64,000 nucleotides of DNA from Flavobacteriales bacterium. GTDB lineage: Bacteria; Bacteroidota; Bacteroidia; Flavobacteriales_E; Vicingaceae. Shown in pieces: positions 24,075-34,291 of the stretch. The stretch covers positions 1 to 64,000 of the forward strand of contig JACJZB010000004.1 of NCBI GenBank assembly GCA_020635815.1, in the 5' to 3' direction. Positions within the stretch are counted from its first letter, which is position 1, and each line of letters begins with the position of its first letter. The position numbers were made by a program, and so were the translations under genes. The notes below the pieces were generated by a model. It did not search any database. It was not told the origin of the DNA and saw only the letters and a program-made list of their open reading frames with translations.

Positions 24075-27022
24075 TCTTCTACGTAAAACATGTCATCAAA
24101 AGGAGAATTAATTGGAGCTCCTAAATTTTTTGGCCTACCCCAAGTGTTTAATTTTTCATTCCATTCCGATTTAAAAATGTCATATCCTCCCATACTTCCG
24201 TGCTGAGTCGATGAAAAGTAAAGGGTTTTTCCGTCTGGAGTTAGAAAAGGAAAATCTTCATCGCCTAACGAGTTAATTGCTCCTCCCAAATTAATTGGTG
24301 CCGACCAAGTATTATCAGGTAGTTTTTTCATTAAGAAAATATCTTTTCCATTTTCTCCACTCTCTCCGTAACTAGCGAAATAGATTACCGTTTTATTTTT
24401 ATTTAAATACATGGTTGGTTTAAAGCCTTCCTTTTTATCCTTGCTTGTCGTCATATCGTCTGGAGCTAATAAAAATTTAGCATCAACATCTAGCGAACCA
24501 TAAACCGTATGGATTAAGTTTTTTGCAAATTCTTTCTTGCTTAATACCTCAATAGGTTTTGGGTTATTGACTATTTCTTTGCCAAACATACTTAAATTGA
24601 TGAGTTCTTCAATATTGTGTTTTTCTTTCTCTTTTTCATTTGCTAAGGCTTCATATTTTTTAAACGCCGTTACTGCTCGTTCAAATCGGTAAGCGTTATG
24701 ATTTGTTTTGCCCAACATAAAAAACACATCATAGGGTGTGGTTTTATGTTCAGCTGCTTTTTCCAAATATTTTAATGTTTTTTCATACGCTTTAGTTACG
24801 TTAAACAAGCTTTTACCATAGTAATAACTTTGTTTTTCTGTTAATTCAATTAATGGTGCCACTTTCTCAAATTGCTCTACACATTTTAAATATTGTTTAT
24901 TAATAAAAAGCTGTTCTGCCGATGCTAAAATTTCTTTTTGTACAGTTGAAGGTTGATTAAATTTTTGAGCAATAACATTTGGTTTTTGCTCATTTTTAAT
25001 TGCTTTTTCTCCTTCAAAATCTTTTAATGTATATTGGTAAACAGGTGCATTATTAGCCTCTTCTTTTGTAAAATAGTTATCGATATTTAAAATTTCAAAA
25101 GTTCCTTCTTTTTTCAACCTAATGTTTTGCCTTAATGGAAATGGCTCAGTTTGCACAGGAATAGTAACATACGCCAAATGCTGATTGAATCCATCTACCA
25201 TTACTTCAAATTCATATTTAATCCCAGGCATTAGTGCCATTAAAAAATTTCCATTGTTTGAATTCGAGTTGTAAATTCCCACAATTTCCTGATTATTGGT
25301 ATTATACACTGCAATTGAAGCACTAAAATTTGGAATAGAATCATTCGTCATAAAATGTCCTTTAATTATTGTTAAAGGCAAAGGTGGCTTCGGCATGTTT
25401 ATGTGAAATAAATTAAAGCCTGCTGTTGAACTTCTTCTATTGGACACAAAATATGCTTCATTTCCACTTAAACTAGGCATAAACATAAAATCATCGTAAG
25501 GGGAGTTTATTGGATAACCCATATTCTTAGGTTTGCTCCATTCATCATTTACCGTAGTTCTTGTAGAAACAAAAATATCATAACCTCCTATGCTATTATG
25601 CCCTTCAGACGCAAAATATAATGTTTTCCCATCTAACGTTACATAAGCATAATCTTCGTTATAACTTGTGTTTATATTCGCTCCCATTGTTTTAGAAATA
25701 CCCCATTTATCTCCTCCCACAAGAACATTGTAAAACAAATCTTTCCCATTTTTATCATCTATTCCATAACTGGTTTGTATCATTTCATTTTGTTCTGTTT
25801 TAAACATCAACAACTTCTCTTTCTTTTTTGAATCAATTGGAGAAATGAAAAAATCGGTTTTATAAGTTAGTTTTTCTGAAGTTAAAGCTGATGGTAATTC
25901 TTTTGTAAGTTTATCCTTATCTATTGGTGTTTTATTTAAAATTTGCATATCAAACTGCTCTTGGGCAATAGTCTTCCCATTAACACAATTTTCAATTAAT
26001 CGTTCAATGTTATGTGTTGCTATTTCGTTTGGTTTTGCTTTCAATTTATAAGTAGTAAAAGCTTTCTGTGCTTTATCAAAATCTGCCCACGAGTGATAAG
26101 TCATCCCTAAATAATAATGTACATCATACGGAACAAGACTCGAGTTTTGAGCTTTTTTTAAATACTGTAAAGCGAGAAGTTTATTTTGTTTGGTAAAAAA
26201 CATTGAAACCCCTTTCCTGTAATTTACCAATTCATCATCAGGATCGAGTAAAAGTAATTCTGAATAGATTTCAGATGCGGTTTTAAAATCTTTTTTTAAA
26301 AATGCTTTTTCTGCTTGTTCGGGCTTTTTACTTTCGGCTTCAGCCTGACTTTTTAATAACTCATCAATATTTCCAAATTCTGTTTCCGAAAGTTGTTTTC
26401 TTTGCTCATCTGGTGTTTCTTCGTTTGCTTCATATAACTCCACATGATGATTATTTTCATTGCTTTCATCATAAACGGTTAACAAAAATATAGTCGGTTC
26501 TTTTTCCTCAACAATTAAGGTGTTTAAACTTAATTTTACTTTTGTTGAATCAACAGTTAATAACATTTTTTGTGTGGATATATCATCATAAACATCGGTA
26601 CTTGCATAACTTGGAATCTCCACCACTTTTTTTATAGGAGCATAGCCGTAAGTATTTATAACAAATTCATATTTAACATTAGGTACCAATATTATTAAAT
26701 AGTTTCCTGTTTTGGGATGAGTGTTATAAACTCCAACTAATTGATCGTTAGAAATATTGTAAACCGATATTTCTGCTTTACGCATGTGAGCAAATCCTTT
26801 AACCTCAAAATTTCCTTTTATTAAGCAGGAAGAAATCCCACTTTGATTGGTTCTGGCTTTATACATTGCCAGTTTATTTTCGGCACAATTTCTATTTGAT
26901 ATAAAATAATAAGCCTCCTTTTCTAACGAATCGGGGAAATTTATCGTTTCTCCAAAAGCTAGAATAGAACTTAAAAAGGTACTTATAAAAATAAAATAAT
27001 GGAGTAAAATCTTCATTTCCAA
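24071..27022 (-). CDS. TPR and PD40 (WD40-like propeller) protein with internal duplication
   Basis: 983 residues with a signal peptide (MKILLHYFIFISTFLSSILAFG, from Met3; the ATG at 27022 is two codons earlier). The layout is a repeated module. An Ig/carboxypeptidase-regulatory-like domain (about 70-150, then about 550-620) is followed by TPRs (about 235-345, then about 690-800) and PD40 propeller blades (YVTLDGKTLYFASEGHNSIGGYDIF about 455-475; FLTPDGKTLYFSSTQHGSMGGYDIF about 935-960). Such proteins in Bacteroidota usually carry a C-terminal OmpA domain, which is missing here. Location is probably the periplasm or outer-membrane inner face. Function is unknown. Confidence 0.75.
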   Translation of the reverse strand: MEMKILLHYFIFISTFLSSILAFGETINFPDSLEKEAYYFISNRNCAENKLAMYKARTNQSGISSCLIKGNFEVKGFAHMRKAEISVYNISNDQLVGVYNTHPKTGNYLIILVPNVKYEFVINTYGYAPIKKVVEIPSYASTDVYDDISTQKMLLTVDSTKVKLSLNTLIVEEKEPTIFLLTVYDESNENNHHVELYEANEETPDEQRKQLSETEFGNIDELLKSQAEAESKKPEQAEKAFLKKDFKTASEIYSELLLLDPDDELVNYRKGVSMFFTKQNKLLALQYLKKAQNSSLVPYDVHYYLGMTYHSWADFDKAQKAFTTYKLKAKPNEIATHNIERLIENCVNGKTIAQEQFDMQILNKTPIDKDKLTKELPSALTSEKLTYKTDFFISPIDSKKKEKLLMFKTEQNEMIQTSYGIDDKNGKDLFYNVLVGGDKWGISKTMGANINTSYNEDYAYVTLDGKTLYFASEGHNSIGGYDIFVSTRTTVNDEWSKPKNMGYPINSPYDDFMFMPSLSGNEAYFVSNRRSSTAGFNLFHINMPKPPLPLTIIKGHFMTNDSIPNFSASIAVYNTNNQEIVGIYNSNSNNGNFLMALMPGIKYEFEVMVDGFNQHLAYVTIPVQTEPFPLRQNIRLKKEGTFEILNIDNYFTKEEANNAPVYQYTLKDFEGEKAIKNEQKPNVIAQKFNQPSTVQKEILASAEQLFINKQYLKCVEQFEKVAPLIELTEKQSYYYGKSLFNVTKAYEKTLKYLEKAAEHKTTPYDVFFMLGKTNHNAYRFERAVTAFKKYEALANEKEKEKHNIEELINLSMFGKEIVNNPKPIEVLSKKEFAKNLIHTVYGSLDVDAKFLLAPDDMTTSKDKKEGFKPTMYLNKNKTVIYFASYGESGENGKDIFLMKKLPDNTWSAPINLGGAINSLGDEDFPFLTPDGKTLYFSSTQHGSMGGYDIFKSEWNEKLNTWGRPKNLGAPINSPFDDMFYVEE

Positions 27023-27085
27023 TCTTTAAGAAAAGATGAAAATAATGATTTTTATAAAGAAAAGAGAAAAAGTGTCGTATGACTT

Positions 27086-28246
27086 TTAAACAACTTTGTT
27101 TAAAATATCTGCAGCTTTAATTAGTGTTTCTTCTTCTTTAGCAAAACAAAAACGTAGAATTTTGTCGTCAATATTTTTCTGATAAAAAACCGAAACAGGT
27201 ATAGATGCAACGCCATACTCTTTTGTTAAGCGAACAGCAAAATCGGTGTCTTTCTCATCACTAATCCCTTTGTAACTTAACAACTGAAAATAGGTTCCTT
27301 TTGAAGGAAGAATCTCAAAGTTAGAGCCTTTAATAAGGTTCACAAAAAAATCTCTTTTTTGCTGGTAGAAAGCATTTAAAGAAATATAGTTACTCTCATT
27401 TTTTAAGTATTCTGCTAAAGCATACTGCATTGGCGTATTTACTGAAAACACAATAAACTGATGTGCTTTTCTAAATTCCTTCATCAAGTTTTTTGGAGCT
27501 ACACAATATCCCATTTTCCAACCGGTATTATGAAAAGTTTTCCCAAAAGATGAAACGATAAATGAACGTTCTAAAAGGTGTGGAAATTTTGATGCACTTT
27601 GGTGTTTTTTATCATCAAAAACAATGTGTTCATAAACTTCATCACTCAACACAATAATATCGGTATCAGCAACAATTTTCTCCAAAGCAAGCATGTCTTT
27701 TTCTTGTAAAATAGTTCCTGTTGGGTTATGTGGGGTGTTTATGATTATCATCTTGGTTCGCTGATTAATCATCTTTTTCACATCTTCCCAATCAATTTTA
27801 TAACTAGGAGCGTGCATTTGTATAAATACTGTTTTTCCCCCATTTAACTCAATTGCAGGTTCATAGCAATCATAAGCTGGGGTAAATATTATTACTTCGT
27901 CTCCTTCGGTAATTGTTGCAGCTATTGCTGTGTAAATGGCCTGAGTTGCTCCTGCTGTAACCGTTATTTCAGATTCTGGGTGATATTTTGCACCATGTAA
28001 TTTCTCAATTTTTTGAGAAATCTGTTCTCTTAATTCAAAAACACCAGCCATTGGAGCATATTGATTTAAGCCTTTTTTCATGGCTTCAGTTACCAAGTTT
28101 ATTAACTCACCCGAACTTTCAAAATCAGGAAACCCTTGAGATAAGTTAATTGCCTTTGTTTCATTAGCAAGTTGGCTCATTATAGTAAAGATGGTTGTCC
28201 CTACTTTTGGTAATTTAGATTTTATTAAACTCGGATATGCTGTCAT
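27086..28246 (-). CDS. PLP aminotransferase, methionine/glutamine-transaminase type (YbdL-like)
   Basis: A 386-residue class I aminotransferase. Visible are INLSQGFPDFE at the N-terminus, NTPHNPTG, the DEVYEHIVF Asp/Tyr pair, and the PLP Lys in SSFGKTFHNTGWKMGYC. These match the YbdL / kynurenine-oxoglutarate transaminase (glutamine transaminase K) branch, which prefers methionine or aromatic amino acids with 2-oxo acids. With the nearby YafV-like omega-amidase it could form the methionine-regenerating transaminase/omega-amidase pathway. A TACATTTG element lies upstream. Confidence 0.87.
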   Translation of the reverse strand: MTAYPSLIKSKLPKVGTTIFTIMSQLANETKAINLSQGFPDFESSGELINLVTEAMKKGLNQYAPMAGVFELREQISQKIEKLHGAKYHPESEITVTAGATQAIYTAIAATITEGDEVIIFTPAYDCYEPAIELNGGKTVFIQMHAPSYKIDWEDVKKMINQRTKMIIINTPHNPTGTILQEKDMLALEKIVADTDIIVLSDEVYEHIVFDDKKHQSASKFPHLLERSFIVSSFGKTFHNTGWKMGYCVAPKNLMKEFRKAHQFIVFSVNTPMQYALAEYLKNESNYISLNAFYQQKRDFFVNLIKGSNFEILPSKGTYFQLLSYKGISDEKDTDFAVRLTKEYGVASIPVSVFYQKNIDDKILRFCFAKEEETLIKAADILNKVV

Positions 28247-28265
28247 GCCTTATTTTTGAAGTTGG

Positions 28266-28273
28266 CAAATGTA
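28266..28273 (-). promoter_or_regulatory. -7 promoter element of the aminotransferase gene
   Basis: On minus, TACATTTG, an exact TAnnTTTG match, lies 19 nt before the ATG at 28246. No clear -33 TTTG was seen. Confidence 0.5.
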
Positions 28274-28343
28274 ATAAAAGCCTTTTATTGATATCTTAAG
28301 AATTTTACTATTTAGACGAAAGTTTAAATATTAAGGTTGTAGG

Positions 28344-28817
28344 TTAAAATAATCCAGTAGCGTTTTCTTTTTCATACCCTTCATCAATCAACAAATTATC
28401 ACTCTCAGCTGCCTGAACAGCTAACTCATCACAACGCTCATTATACACATTCCCTGCATGTCCTTTTACCCAATTAAATTTTACTTGATGTTTAGGATAA
28501 ACTTTTAAAAAACGTTGCCACAAATCAATATTTTTTTTGCCTTTAAACCCTTTCTTCTGCCATCCAAAAACCCATTTTTTTTCTACAGAATCGACAACAT
28601 ATTTAGAGTCAGAAAAAATCTCAACATGAGCATTTTCTGTTTTTATTGTTTCTAATGCAACAATAACACTCAGTAGCTCCATTCTGTTATTTGTGGTTAA
28701 TCGAAAACCTTCTGCAATTTCTTTTTTGTGCTGCCCACTCATCATCACCACTCCATACCCTCCATTTCCTGGGTTCCCTTTTGCTGCTCCATCAGTGTAA
28801 ATAGTAATAACTGCCAT
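28344..28817 (-). CDS. rnhA: Ribonuclease HI
   Basis: A 157-residue type 1 RNase H. The four catalytic carboxylates are Asp9 (IYTDGAAKGNPG), Glu47 (NNRMELLSV), Asp70 (IFSDSKYV) and Asp130 (ERCDELA), with His120 in VKGHAGN. It degrades the RNA of RNA-DNA hybrids in the cytoplasm. It starts 2 nt after the marC stop, so the two are probably one transcript. Confidence 0.96.
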   Translation of the reverse strand: MAVITIYTDGAAKGNPGNGGYGVVMMSGQHKKEIAEGFRLTTNNRMELLSVIVALETIKTENAHVEIFSDSKYVVDSVEKKWVFGWQKKGFKGKKNIDLWQRFLKVYPKHQVKFNWVKGHAGNVYNERCDELAVQAAESDNLLIDEGYEKENATGLF

Positions 28818-28819
28818 TA

Positions 28820-29386
28820 CTAAAATCCTACGTTTGTTTTAAATAATTTAATTGCAATCGCTAATAAAATTACACCAAAAACTTTTCTTAAAACAGCTAA
28901 CCCTCCACTTCCTAAAACTTTTTCAATTTTTACTGAAAGTTTAAGTACTGCATAAACCAAAATAATGTTAACGATAATAGCAACAATAATATTTTCTACC
29001 GCATATTCTGCTCTTAACGAGAGTAATGACGTCATCGTTCCAGCCCCTGCAATTAAAGGAAAAGCTAAAGGAACAATTGACGCGGTATTTGGGGCGTCAT
29101 CTTTATAAAGTTGAATGCCTAAAATCATTTCTATTGCTAAAAAGAAAATAATTAGAGAACCTGCTATTGCAAAAGAGCTCACATCAATTCCTATTAAATC
29201 TAATATAGACTCCCCTACAAAAAGGAAGGTAATCATAATAATTAAAGCAACAATACTGGCTTTTTCAGAATGGATATGCCCTACTTTTTGTCTTAAATCA
29301 ATTATTATCGGAACTGAACCAACAATATCTATTACAGCAAATAAAATCATTGAAGCTGTAGCAATTTCTTTAAAATCTAAATGCAT
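28820..29386 (-). CDS. MarC family integral membrane protein
   Basis: A 188-residue protein with six hydrophobic segments of the MarC/UPF0056 type. Supporting sequence includes ATASMILFAVIDIVGSVPI at the N-terminus, an internal GSLIIFFLAIEMILG and a PLAFPLIAGAGTMTSLL loop. The family lies in the inner membrane and its substrate is unknown; the old link to multiple antibiotic resistance is not well supported. It is followed by rnhA. Confidence 0.88.
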   Translation of the reverse strand: MHLDFKEIATASMILFAVIDIVGSVPIIIDLRQKVGHIHSEKASIVALIIMITFLFVGESILDLIGIDVSSFAIAGSLIIFFLAIEMILGIQLYKDDAPNTASIVPLAFPLIAGAGTMTSLLSLRAEYAVENIIVAIIVNIILVYAVLKLSVKIEKVLGSGGLAVLRKVFGVILLAIAIKLFKTNVGF

Positions 29387-29582
29387 TTTTTACGTTTTTA
29401 GAATGCGAAATTAGAGTATTAACTTTAAACAGTCTTTGGTTTCAGCTATTTTTTAATGAAACTGTTTATTTAACCCATTTTTATTAAAATAATATGCTTA
29501 AAGAATCCTCGAATTAGTAATGTTTTGTTCTTTGTTGTTAACAATAATTCGTAAATTCATGCCACTAACTAAATTATATCTT

Positions 29583-32500
29583 ATGAATTTTATCACAAAA
29601 ACATTAATCTTATCTATACTCACTGGAGCTTTTACCTTGTTTGGGTATGGACAATCCAATAGTTCTTTATGGACTAAAATAGAAGCCTCAGAACTAACAT
29701 CTAAAGCAAAAGTTCGTCGAAGCAACATCCCTTCAAAGGCAAATTACTATCAATTAGACCTTAATCAATTAAAGGCTCAATTACAATCTGCTCCTAATAG
29801 AGAAGGGTTTGCTGGGAAATCAAGTTTGATAATAGAATTTCCTACTTCAGAAGGAACAATTGAGCATTTTAGAGTTTGGGATTCGCCAATAATGCACCCC
29901 GATTTAGCTGCTAAGTTTCCAATGATTAAGACTTATGTTGCACAAGGAATTGAAGATCCAACTGCTTATATGAGATTTTCTGTTACTCAGTTTGGTTTAC
30001 ACACAATGACTTTATCAGGAAAAAGAAGTACAAGCTATATAGACCCATACACCTCTGATTTAAATAATTATATTGTTTACAATAGAGAATCTTTAGGGGT
30101 TGACACTCAGCCTTTCGAATGTTTAACAGAAAATGAAGATGCTAAATTAAGGTCGATTGAGAAAGATAGAAATATGGGCTCAACTTTTAAAGCTGATGCT
30201 GATGATATGAAAATGAGAAAGTATCGTTTAGCACAAACGTGTACCGCAGAATATGGTAATATTTTTGGTACAACTCCTGGTTCAGAAAAAGCTCAAATTC
30301 AAGCTCAAATGACTATTACAATAAATCGTGTTAACTCCGTTTATGAAGTTGATTTAGGAATTACCTTAGAGTTTATTGCAAATAATGATGACTGTATTTA
30401 TTTTGGAAGTACAAGTTCTGATCCTTGGAGTGGCGAATACAACAATACAACTCAAACATTTTTAAACAACAATATTGGTGATGCTAACTACGACATAGGA
30501 CATAACTTTAACACTTCTGGAGGAGGTAATGCTGGATGTATTGGTTGTGTTTGTGTTGATGGTCAAAAAGGTAGCGGAATGACTGGTAGAGCTAATCCAA
30601 CTGGAGATGCTTTTGATATTGACTATGTTGCCCATGAAATGGGACATCAGTTTGGTGGTTACCATACCATGAATACTTGTAGTAGAAGTGGTAGTGGGCA
30701 AACAGAAGTGGAGCCTTGTAGTGGTAGTTCTATTATGGGGTATGCTGGTATTTGTTCAGTAAATGTTCAAAGTAATAGTGATGCTCATTTTAACTATGTT
30801 AACGTAAGAGATATATTAGCAAATGTTAAACCAGGAGGAACAAGTACTTGTAGTGTGGATACTGACCATGCTAATAACCCACCTACTGCTGATGCTGGTA
30901 ATGATTACATTATACCAAAAAGTACCGCTTTTGTTTTAGAAGGTGCAGGTTCTGATCCTGATGGAAATGGCTCTTTAACTTATAACTGGTCTCAAAATGA
31001 CCCTGCTCAAGCACCTAGTTCAAGTTCACCACAATCTACATGGAGTGTGGGTCCTCTATACAGGTCAATTCTTCCAACTACATCTCCTAATAGATATTTA
31101 CCAAAGTTAAGTGATGTTATTGCAGGCAACTTGACCCCAACATGGGAAGTAACTCCTTCTGTTGGTCGAACAATGAACTTTTCTTTTATTGTTAGAGATA
31201 ACGACCCACTTGGTGGTCAAACAGCATCTGATTTAATGAAAGTAACTGTTGATGGTAGTGCAGGTCCTTTTGTTGTTACTTCACAAAATACAGGTGGTAT
31301 CGTTTTAAATTCTGGAGCATCAGAAACTGTTACATGGAATGTTGCTGGTACTGATGCAGGTACAGTAAATACTCCAAATGTAGATATCTTTTTATCAGTT
31401 GATGGAGGATACACCTACCCTTATACCTTAGCTTCTGGGGTGCCAAATAATGGTTCAGCCAATGTAAATATTCCTTCAGGCTCGGCAACAACCAGCGCAA
31501 GAATAATGGTTAGAGGAGCTGGAAATATATTTTATGCTTTAAACAGTAATAATTTTACTATTGAAGATTCAGAATTTGTAATGAACTTTTCAGGTACATC
31601 AACTTCTCCTTGCCCAACTGAAGACGCTGTTTATAATTTTACTTATAACACTTTCTTATCATTTAACGAAACCACAACATTCTCTGCTTCTGGGCAACCA
31701 GCAGGGTCGGTAGTAACTTTTAACCCTACCACAGCCACAGCAGACGGAACACCTGTTACAATGACTATAAGTAACTTAAATGCTTCAATGGTTGGGTCGT
31801 ACACGATAACAATAACTGGAACTTCTACTTCCGTTACCAAAAATAATGACGTAACAATGGATGTAATTGACCCTACTCCTGCAACTGCTACATTATCTGC
31901 CCCAGCAGATGCTGCTTCTGGTGTCGATCCTGGAGTTACTTTCAATTGGTCAGCTGCAGGAACTGGAGCAATGTATGATATTGAAATAGCTACCGATGCA
32001 GCTTTTACTCAAATGGTAGATAATGCAACAGGGTTAACTTCAAATTCTTACACCTCTTCTTCTTTAGCAAGCCAAACTACTTATTATTGGAGAGTTACAA
32101 GTTATAACGGATGTGGTTCTGCTCCTATTTCTTCTGTATTTTCATTTACAACTTCAAGTTGTACAACAGTTGCTAGTACAGATGTTCCTGTTGTTGTTTC
32201 AGCAGCATCACAAACTTCAACAATTACTATTGCTAACTCTGGAACAATTAACGATGTAAACTTGTTGAATTTAAACTTGCCACATGAATGGACTGGGGAT
32301 GTTTCTGCAACACTTACTTCACCACAAGGAACAACTATACAATTGTTTGATGGACCAGGAATACCTGCTTCAAGTTATGGGTGTTCTGGTGATAATATTG
32401 AAGCATCTTTTGATGACGCAGCAACTTTAACTAGTGCTGATTTTGAAAACATGTGTAATGATGCCCCAGCAATTTCTGGAACTTTTCAGCCTATGGATGC

Positions 32501-32891
32501 TTTATCAGTATTTAACGGCGAAAATATGGCTGGAACCTGGACGTTAACAGTACTTGACAGTTATACGGGAAGCGATAATGGAAGTATTGATGCTTGGTCG
32601 TTAGAAATATGTACAGATCCTACCCCAACAGGAATAACTAATACTACATTGTCAAGTGATATTGCCATTTATCCTAACCCAACTAGCAATGTAATTAATG
32701 TTGCCCTTGGACAAAACAACACTGTAAATCAATTAGTTTTAACTGACTTACAGGGTAAAATAGTATTTGAAAAAAACAACATCAACAATAGTTCTATTCA
32801 AATTGATCTTTCAACTTATAGCAACGGAATTTACCTTTTACAAGTAAAAGGATTGAACGAGGCTAAAGTTTTTAAGGTAACTAAACAATAA
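29583..32891 (+). CDS. Secreted reprolysin-type metalloprotease with P-domain and type A T9SS tail
   Basis: 1102 residues from the ATG at 29583 (MNFITKTLILSILTGAFTLFGYG, a good signal peptide). 21 upstream in-frame codons are not signal-like. The order is a propeptide (about 25-210), then a metzincin domain with the zinc motif H351-E-x-x-H355-x-x-G-x-x-H361 and a Met-turn in SSIMGYAGIC. Ig/FN3-like domains follow (about 420-855), then a proprotein-convertase P-domain (about 858-1010: HEWTGDVSATLTSP, MAGTWTLTVLD). A C-terminal Por-secretion tail (IYPNPTSNVINV, GIYLLQVKG) ends it. The type A tail marks export and surface attachment or release by the type IX system. The upstream spacer is A+T rich and no exact promoter match was found. 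Confidence 0.88.
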   Translation: MNFITKTLILSILTGAFTLFGYGQSNSSLWTKIEASELTSKAKVRRSNIPSKANYYQLDLNQLKAQLQSAPNREGFAGKSSLIIEFPTSEGTIEHFRVWDSPIMHPDLAAKFPMIKTYVAQGIEDPTAYMRFSVTQFGLHTMTLSGKRSTSYIDPYTSDLNNYIVYNRESLGVDTQPFECLTENEDAKLRSIEKDRNMGSTFKADADDMKMRKYRLAQTCTAEYGNIFGTTPGSEKAQIQAQMTITINRVNSVYEVDLGITLEFIANNDDCIYFGSTSSDPWSGEYNNTTQTFLNNNIGDANYDIGHNFNTSGGGNAGCIGCVCVDGQKGSGMTGRANPTGDAFDIDYVAHEMGHQFGGYHTMNTCSRSGSGQTEVEPCSGSSIMGYAGICSVNVQSNSDAHFNYVNVRDILANVKPGGTSTCSVDTDHANNPPTADAGNDYIIPKSTAFVLEGAGSDPDGNGSLTYNWSQNDPAQAPSSSSPQSTWSVGPLYRSILPTTSPNRYLPKLSDVIAGNLTPTWEVTPSVGRTMNFSFIVRDNDPLGGQTASDLMKVTVDGSAGPFVVTSQNTGGIVLNSGASETVTWNVAGTDAGTVNTPNVDIFLSVDGGYTYPYTLASGVPNNGSANVNIPSGSATTSARIMVRGAGNIFYALNSNNFTIEDSEFVMNFSGTSTSPCPTEDAVYNFTYNTFLSFNETTTFSASGQPAGSVVTFNPTTATADGTPVTMTISNLNASMVGSYTITITGTSTSVTKNNDVTMDVIDPTPATATLSAPADAASGVDPGVTFNWSAAGTGAMYDIEIATDAAFTQMVDNATGLTSNSYTSSSLASQTTYYWRVTSYNGCGSAPISSVFSFTTSSCTTVASTDVPVVVSAASQTSTITIANSGTINDVNLLNLNLPHEWTGDVSATLTSPQGTTIQLFDGPGIPASSYGCSGDNIEASFDDAATLTSADFENMCNDAPAISGTFQPMDALSVFNGENMAGTWTLTVLDSYTGSDNGSIDAWSLEICTDPTPTGITNTTLSSDIAIYPNPTSNVINVALGQNNTVNQLVLTDLQGKIVFEKNNINNSSIQIDLSTYSNGIYLLQVKGLNEAKVFKVTKQ

Positions 32892-32909
32892 TAATTTTTT
32901 AAACCAAAT

Positions 32910-32939
32910 AAAAGCCCTTTGCTTTCGCAAAGGGCTTTT
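32910..32939. terminator. Intrinsic terminator after the metalloprotease gene
   Basis: GCCCTTTGC (32914-32922), loop TTTC, GCAAAGGGC (32927-32935), flanked by A4 and T5. It is a strong symmetrical stem with a U-run on plus, 18 nt after the stop codon. Confidence 0.93.
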
Positions 32940-32980
32940 TGTTTATCTAAAACACCCTAATTTTTTAAAAAGTTAATCAG

Positions 32981-32988
32981 TATTTTTG
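32981..32988 (+). promoter_or_regulatory. -7 promoter element of tyrS
   Basis: TATTTTTG, an exact TAnnTTTG match, lies 22 nt before the tyrS ATG and just downstream of the terminator at 32910-32939. The -33 region is only T-rich. Confidence 0.55.
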
Positions 32989-33010
32989 CTTTCCTAAAAA
33001 AGAAACACAA

Positions 33011-34291
33011 ATGAATTTTATAGAAGAATTACGATGGAGAGGAATGATACACGACATCATGCCTGGAACAGAAGATGAATTTGCTAAAGGAATGACAGCT
33101 GCCTATATTGGGTTTGACCCAACAGGAGACTCATTACATATAGGTAGTTTGGTTCAAATAATGATTCTTGTACACTTACAACGTGCAGGACATAAACCTT
33201 TTGCTTTGGTTGGTGGTGCAACAGGTATGGTTGGTGATCCTTCAGGAAAATCGCAAGAGCGAAATTTATTAGACAATGACACCTTGCAACATAATTTAAC
33301 ATGTATCCAACAACAATTGGAACAATTTTTAGACTTTGGTCCTATTAAAAATTCAGCGGAAGTTGTGAACAACTACGATTGGTTTAAAAACATGAATTTT
33401 CTCGACTTTATTCGTGATGTGGGAAAACACATTTCCATCAATTACATGATGAGTAAAGACTCTGTAAAATCGAGATTAGAAACAGGAATGTCGTTTACCG
33501 AATTCAGCTACCAATTGGTTCAAGGGTATGATTTTTACTGGTTATGGAAAAACAAAAATTGCAAAGTTCAATTAGGCGGTTCAGACCAATGGGGGAATAT
33601 TGTAACAGGAACTGAATTAATAAGAAGAAAAGGGCAAGGAGAAGCTTTTGCATGTACCACTCCTTTAATTAAAAAAGCTGACGGTACCAAGTTTGGAAAA
33701 ACGGAAGGCGGAAATGTTTGGTTAGATAAAACCAAAACATCGCCTTATAAATTTTACCAATACTGGATTAATGCCTCAGACGAAGATGCTGCTAACTACA
33801 TTCGTATTTTTACTTTGTTAAGTAAAGAAGAAATTGAAGCAATTGAAAAAGAGCATAGTGAAGCCCCACACTTAAGAGTTCTTCAAAAAACATTGGCAAA
33901 AGATATAACGATTAGAGTTCACTCTGAAGAAGATTACAACTCAGCTATAAGTGCCTCAGAAATCTTATTTAAAAATGGTGATGAAGCTATTGCTGGCTTA
34001 AAAGCTTTACCCGAAAATATTTTTAATGATGTTTTTGAGGGGGTTCCTCAAGCCGAAATTAGTTCCTCAGAATTAGAATCAGGACTTGGAATTATCGATG
34101 CATTATCTGCTAAAACAAACTTTTTAGCTTCTAATGGAGAAGCGAGAAGAGCATTAAAAGAAAATAGCATAAGTGTAAATAAAAATAAAGTAACTGATGA
34201 GAAACTTTTAACTTCAGATGATTTAATAAACGGACGATATGTTTTAATTCAGAAAGGAAAAAAGAATTATTACCTGATTAAAGCCGTTTAA
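33011..34291 (+). CDS. tyrS: Tyrosyl-tRNA synthetase
   Basis: A 426-residue class I aminoacyl-tRNA synthetase. The HIGH motif is seen as HIGSL after YIGFDPTGDSL. QLGGSDQWGNIVTG binds tyrosine, and the KMSKS loop is KFGKT in ADGTKFGKTEGGNVW. The C-terminal S4-like RNA-binding domain (about 360-426; ARRALKENSISVN) is present. Length is normal for the bacterial TyrS form. It charges tRNA-Tyr in the cytoplasm. The last base of its stop codon is the first base of the next ATG (TAATG). Confidence 0.97.
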   Translation: MNFIEELRWRGMIHDIMPGTEDEFAKGMTAAYIGFDPTGDSLHIGSLVQIMILVHLQRAGHKPFALVGGATGMVGDPSGKSQERNLLDNDTLQHNLTCIQQQLEQFLDFGPIKNSAEVVNNYDWFKNMNFLDFIRDVGKHISINYMMSKDSVKSRLETGMSFTEFSYQLVQGYDFYWLWKNKNCKVQLGGSDQWGNIVTGTELIRRKGQGEAFACTTPLIKKADGTKFGKTEGGNVWLDKTKTSPYKFYQYWINASDEDAANYIRIFTLLSKEEIEAIEKEHSEAPHLRVLQKTLAKDITIRVHSEEDYNSAISASEILFKNGDEAIAGLKALPENIFNDVFEGVPQAEISSSELESGLGIIDALSAKTNFLASNGEARRALKENSISVNKNKVTDEKLLTSDDLINGRYVLIQKGKKNYYLIKAV

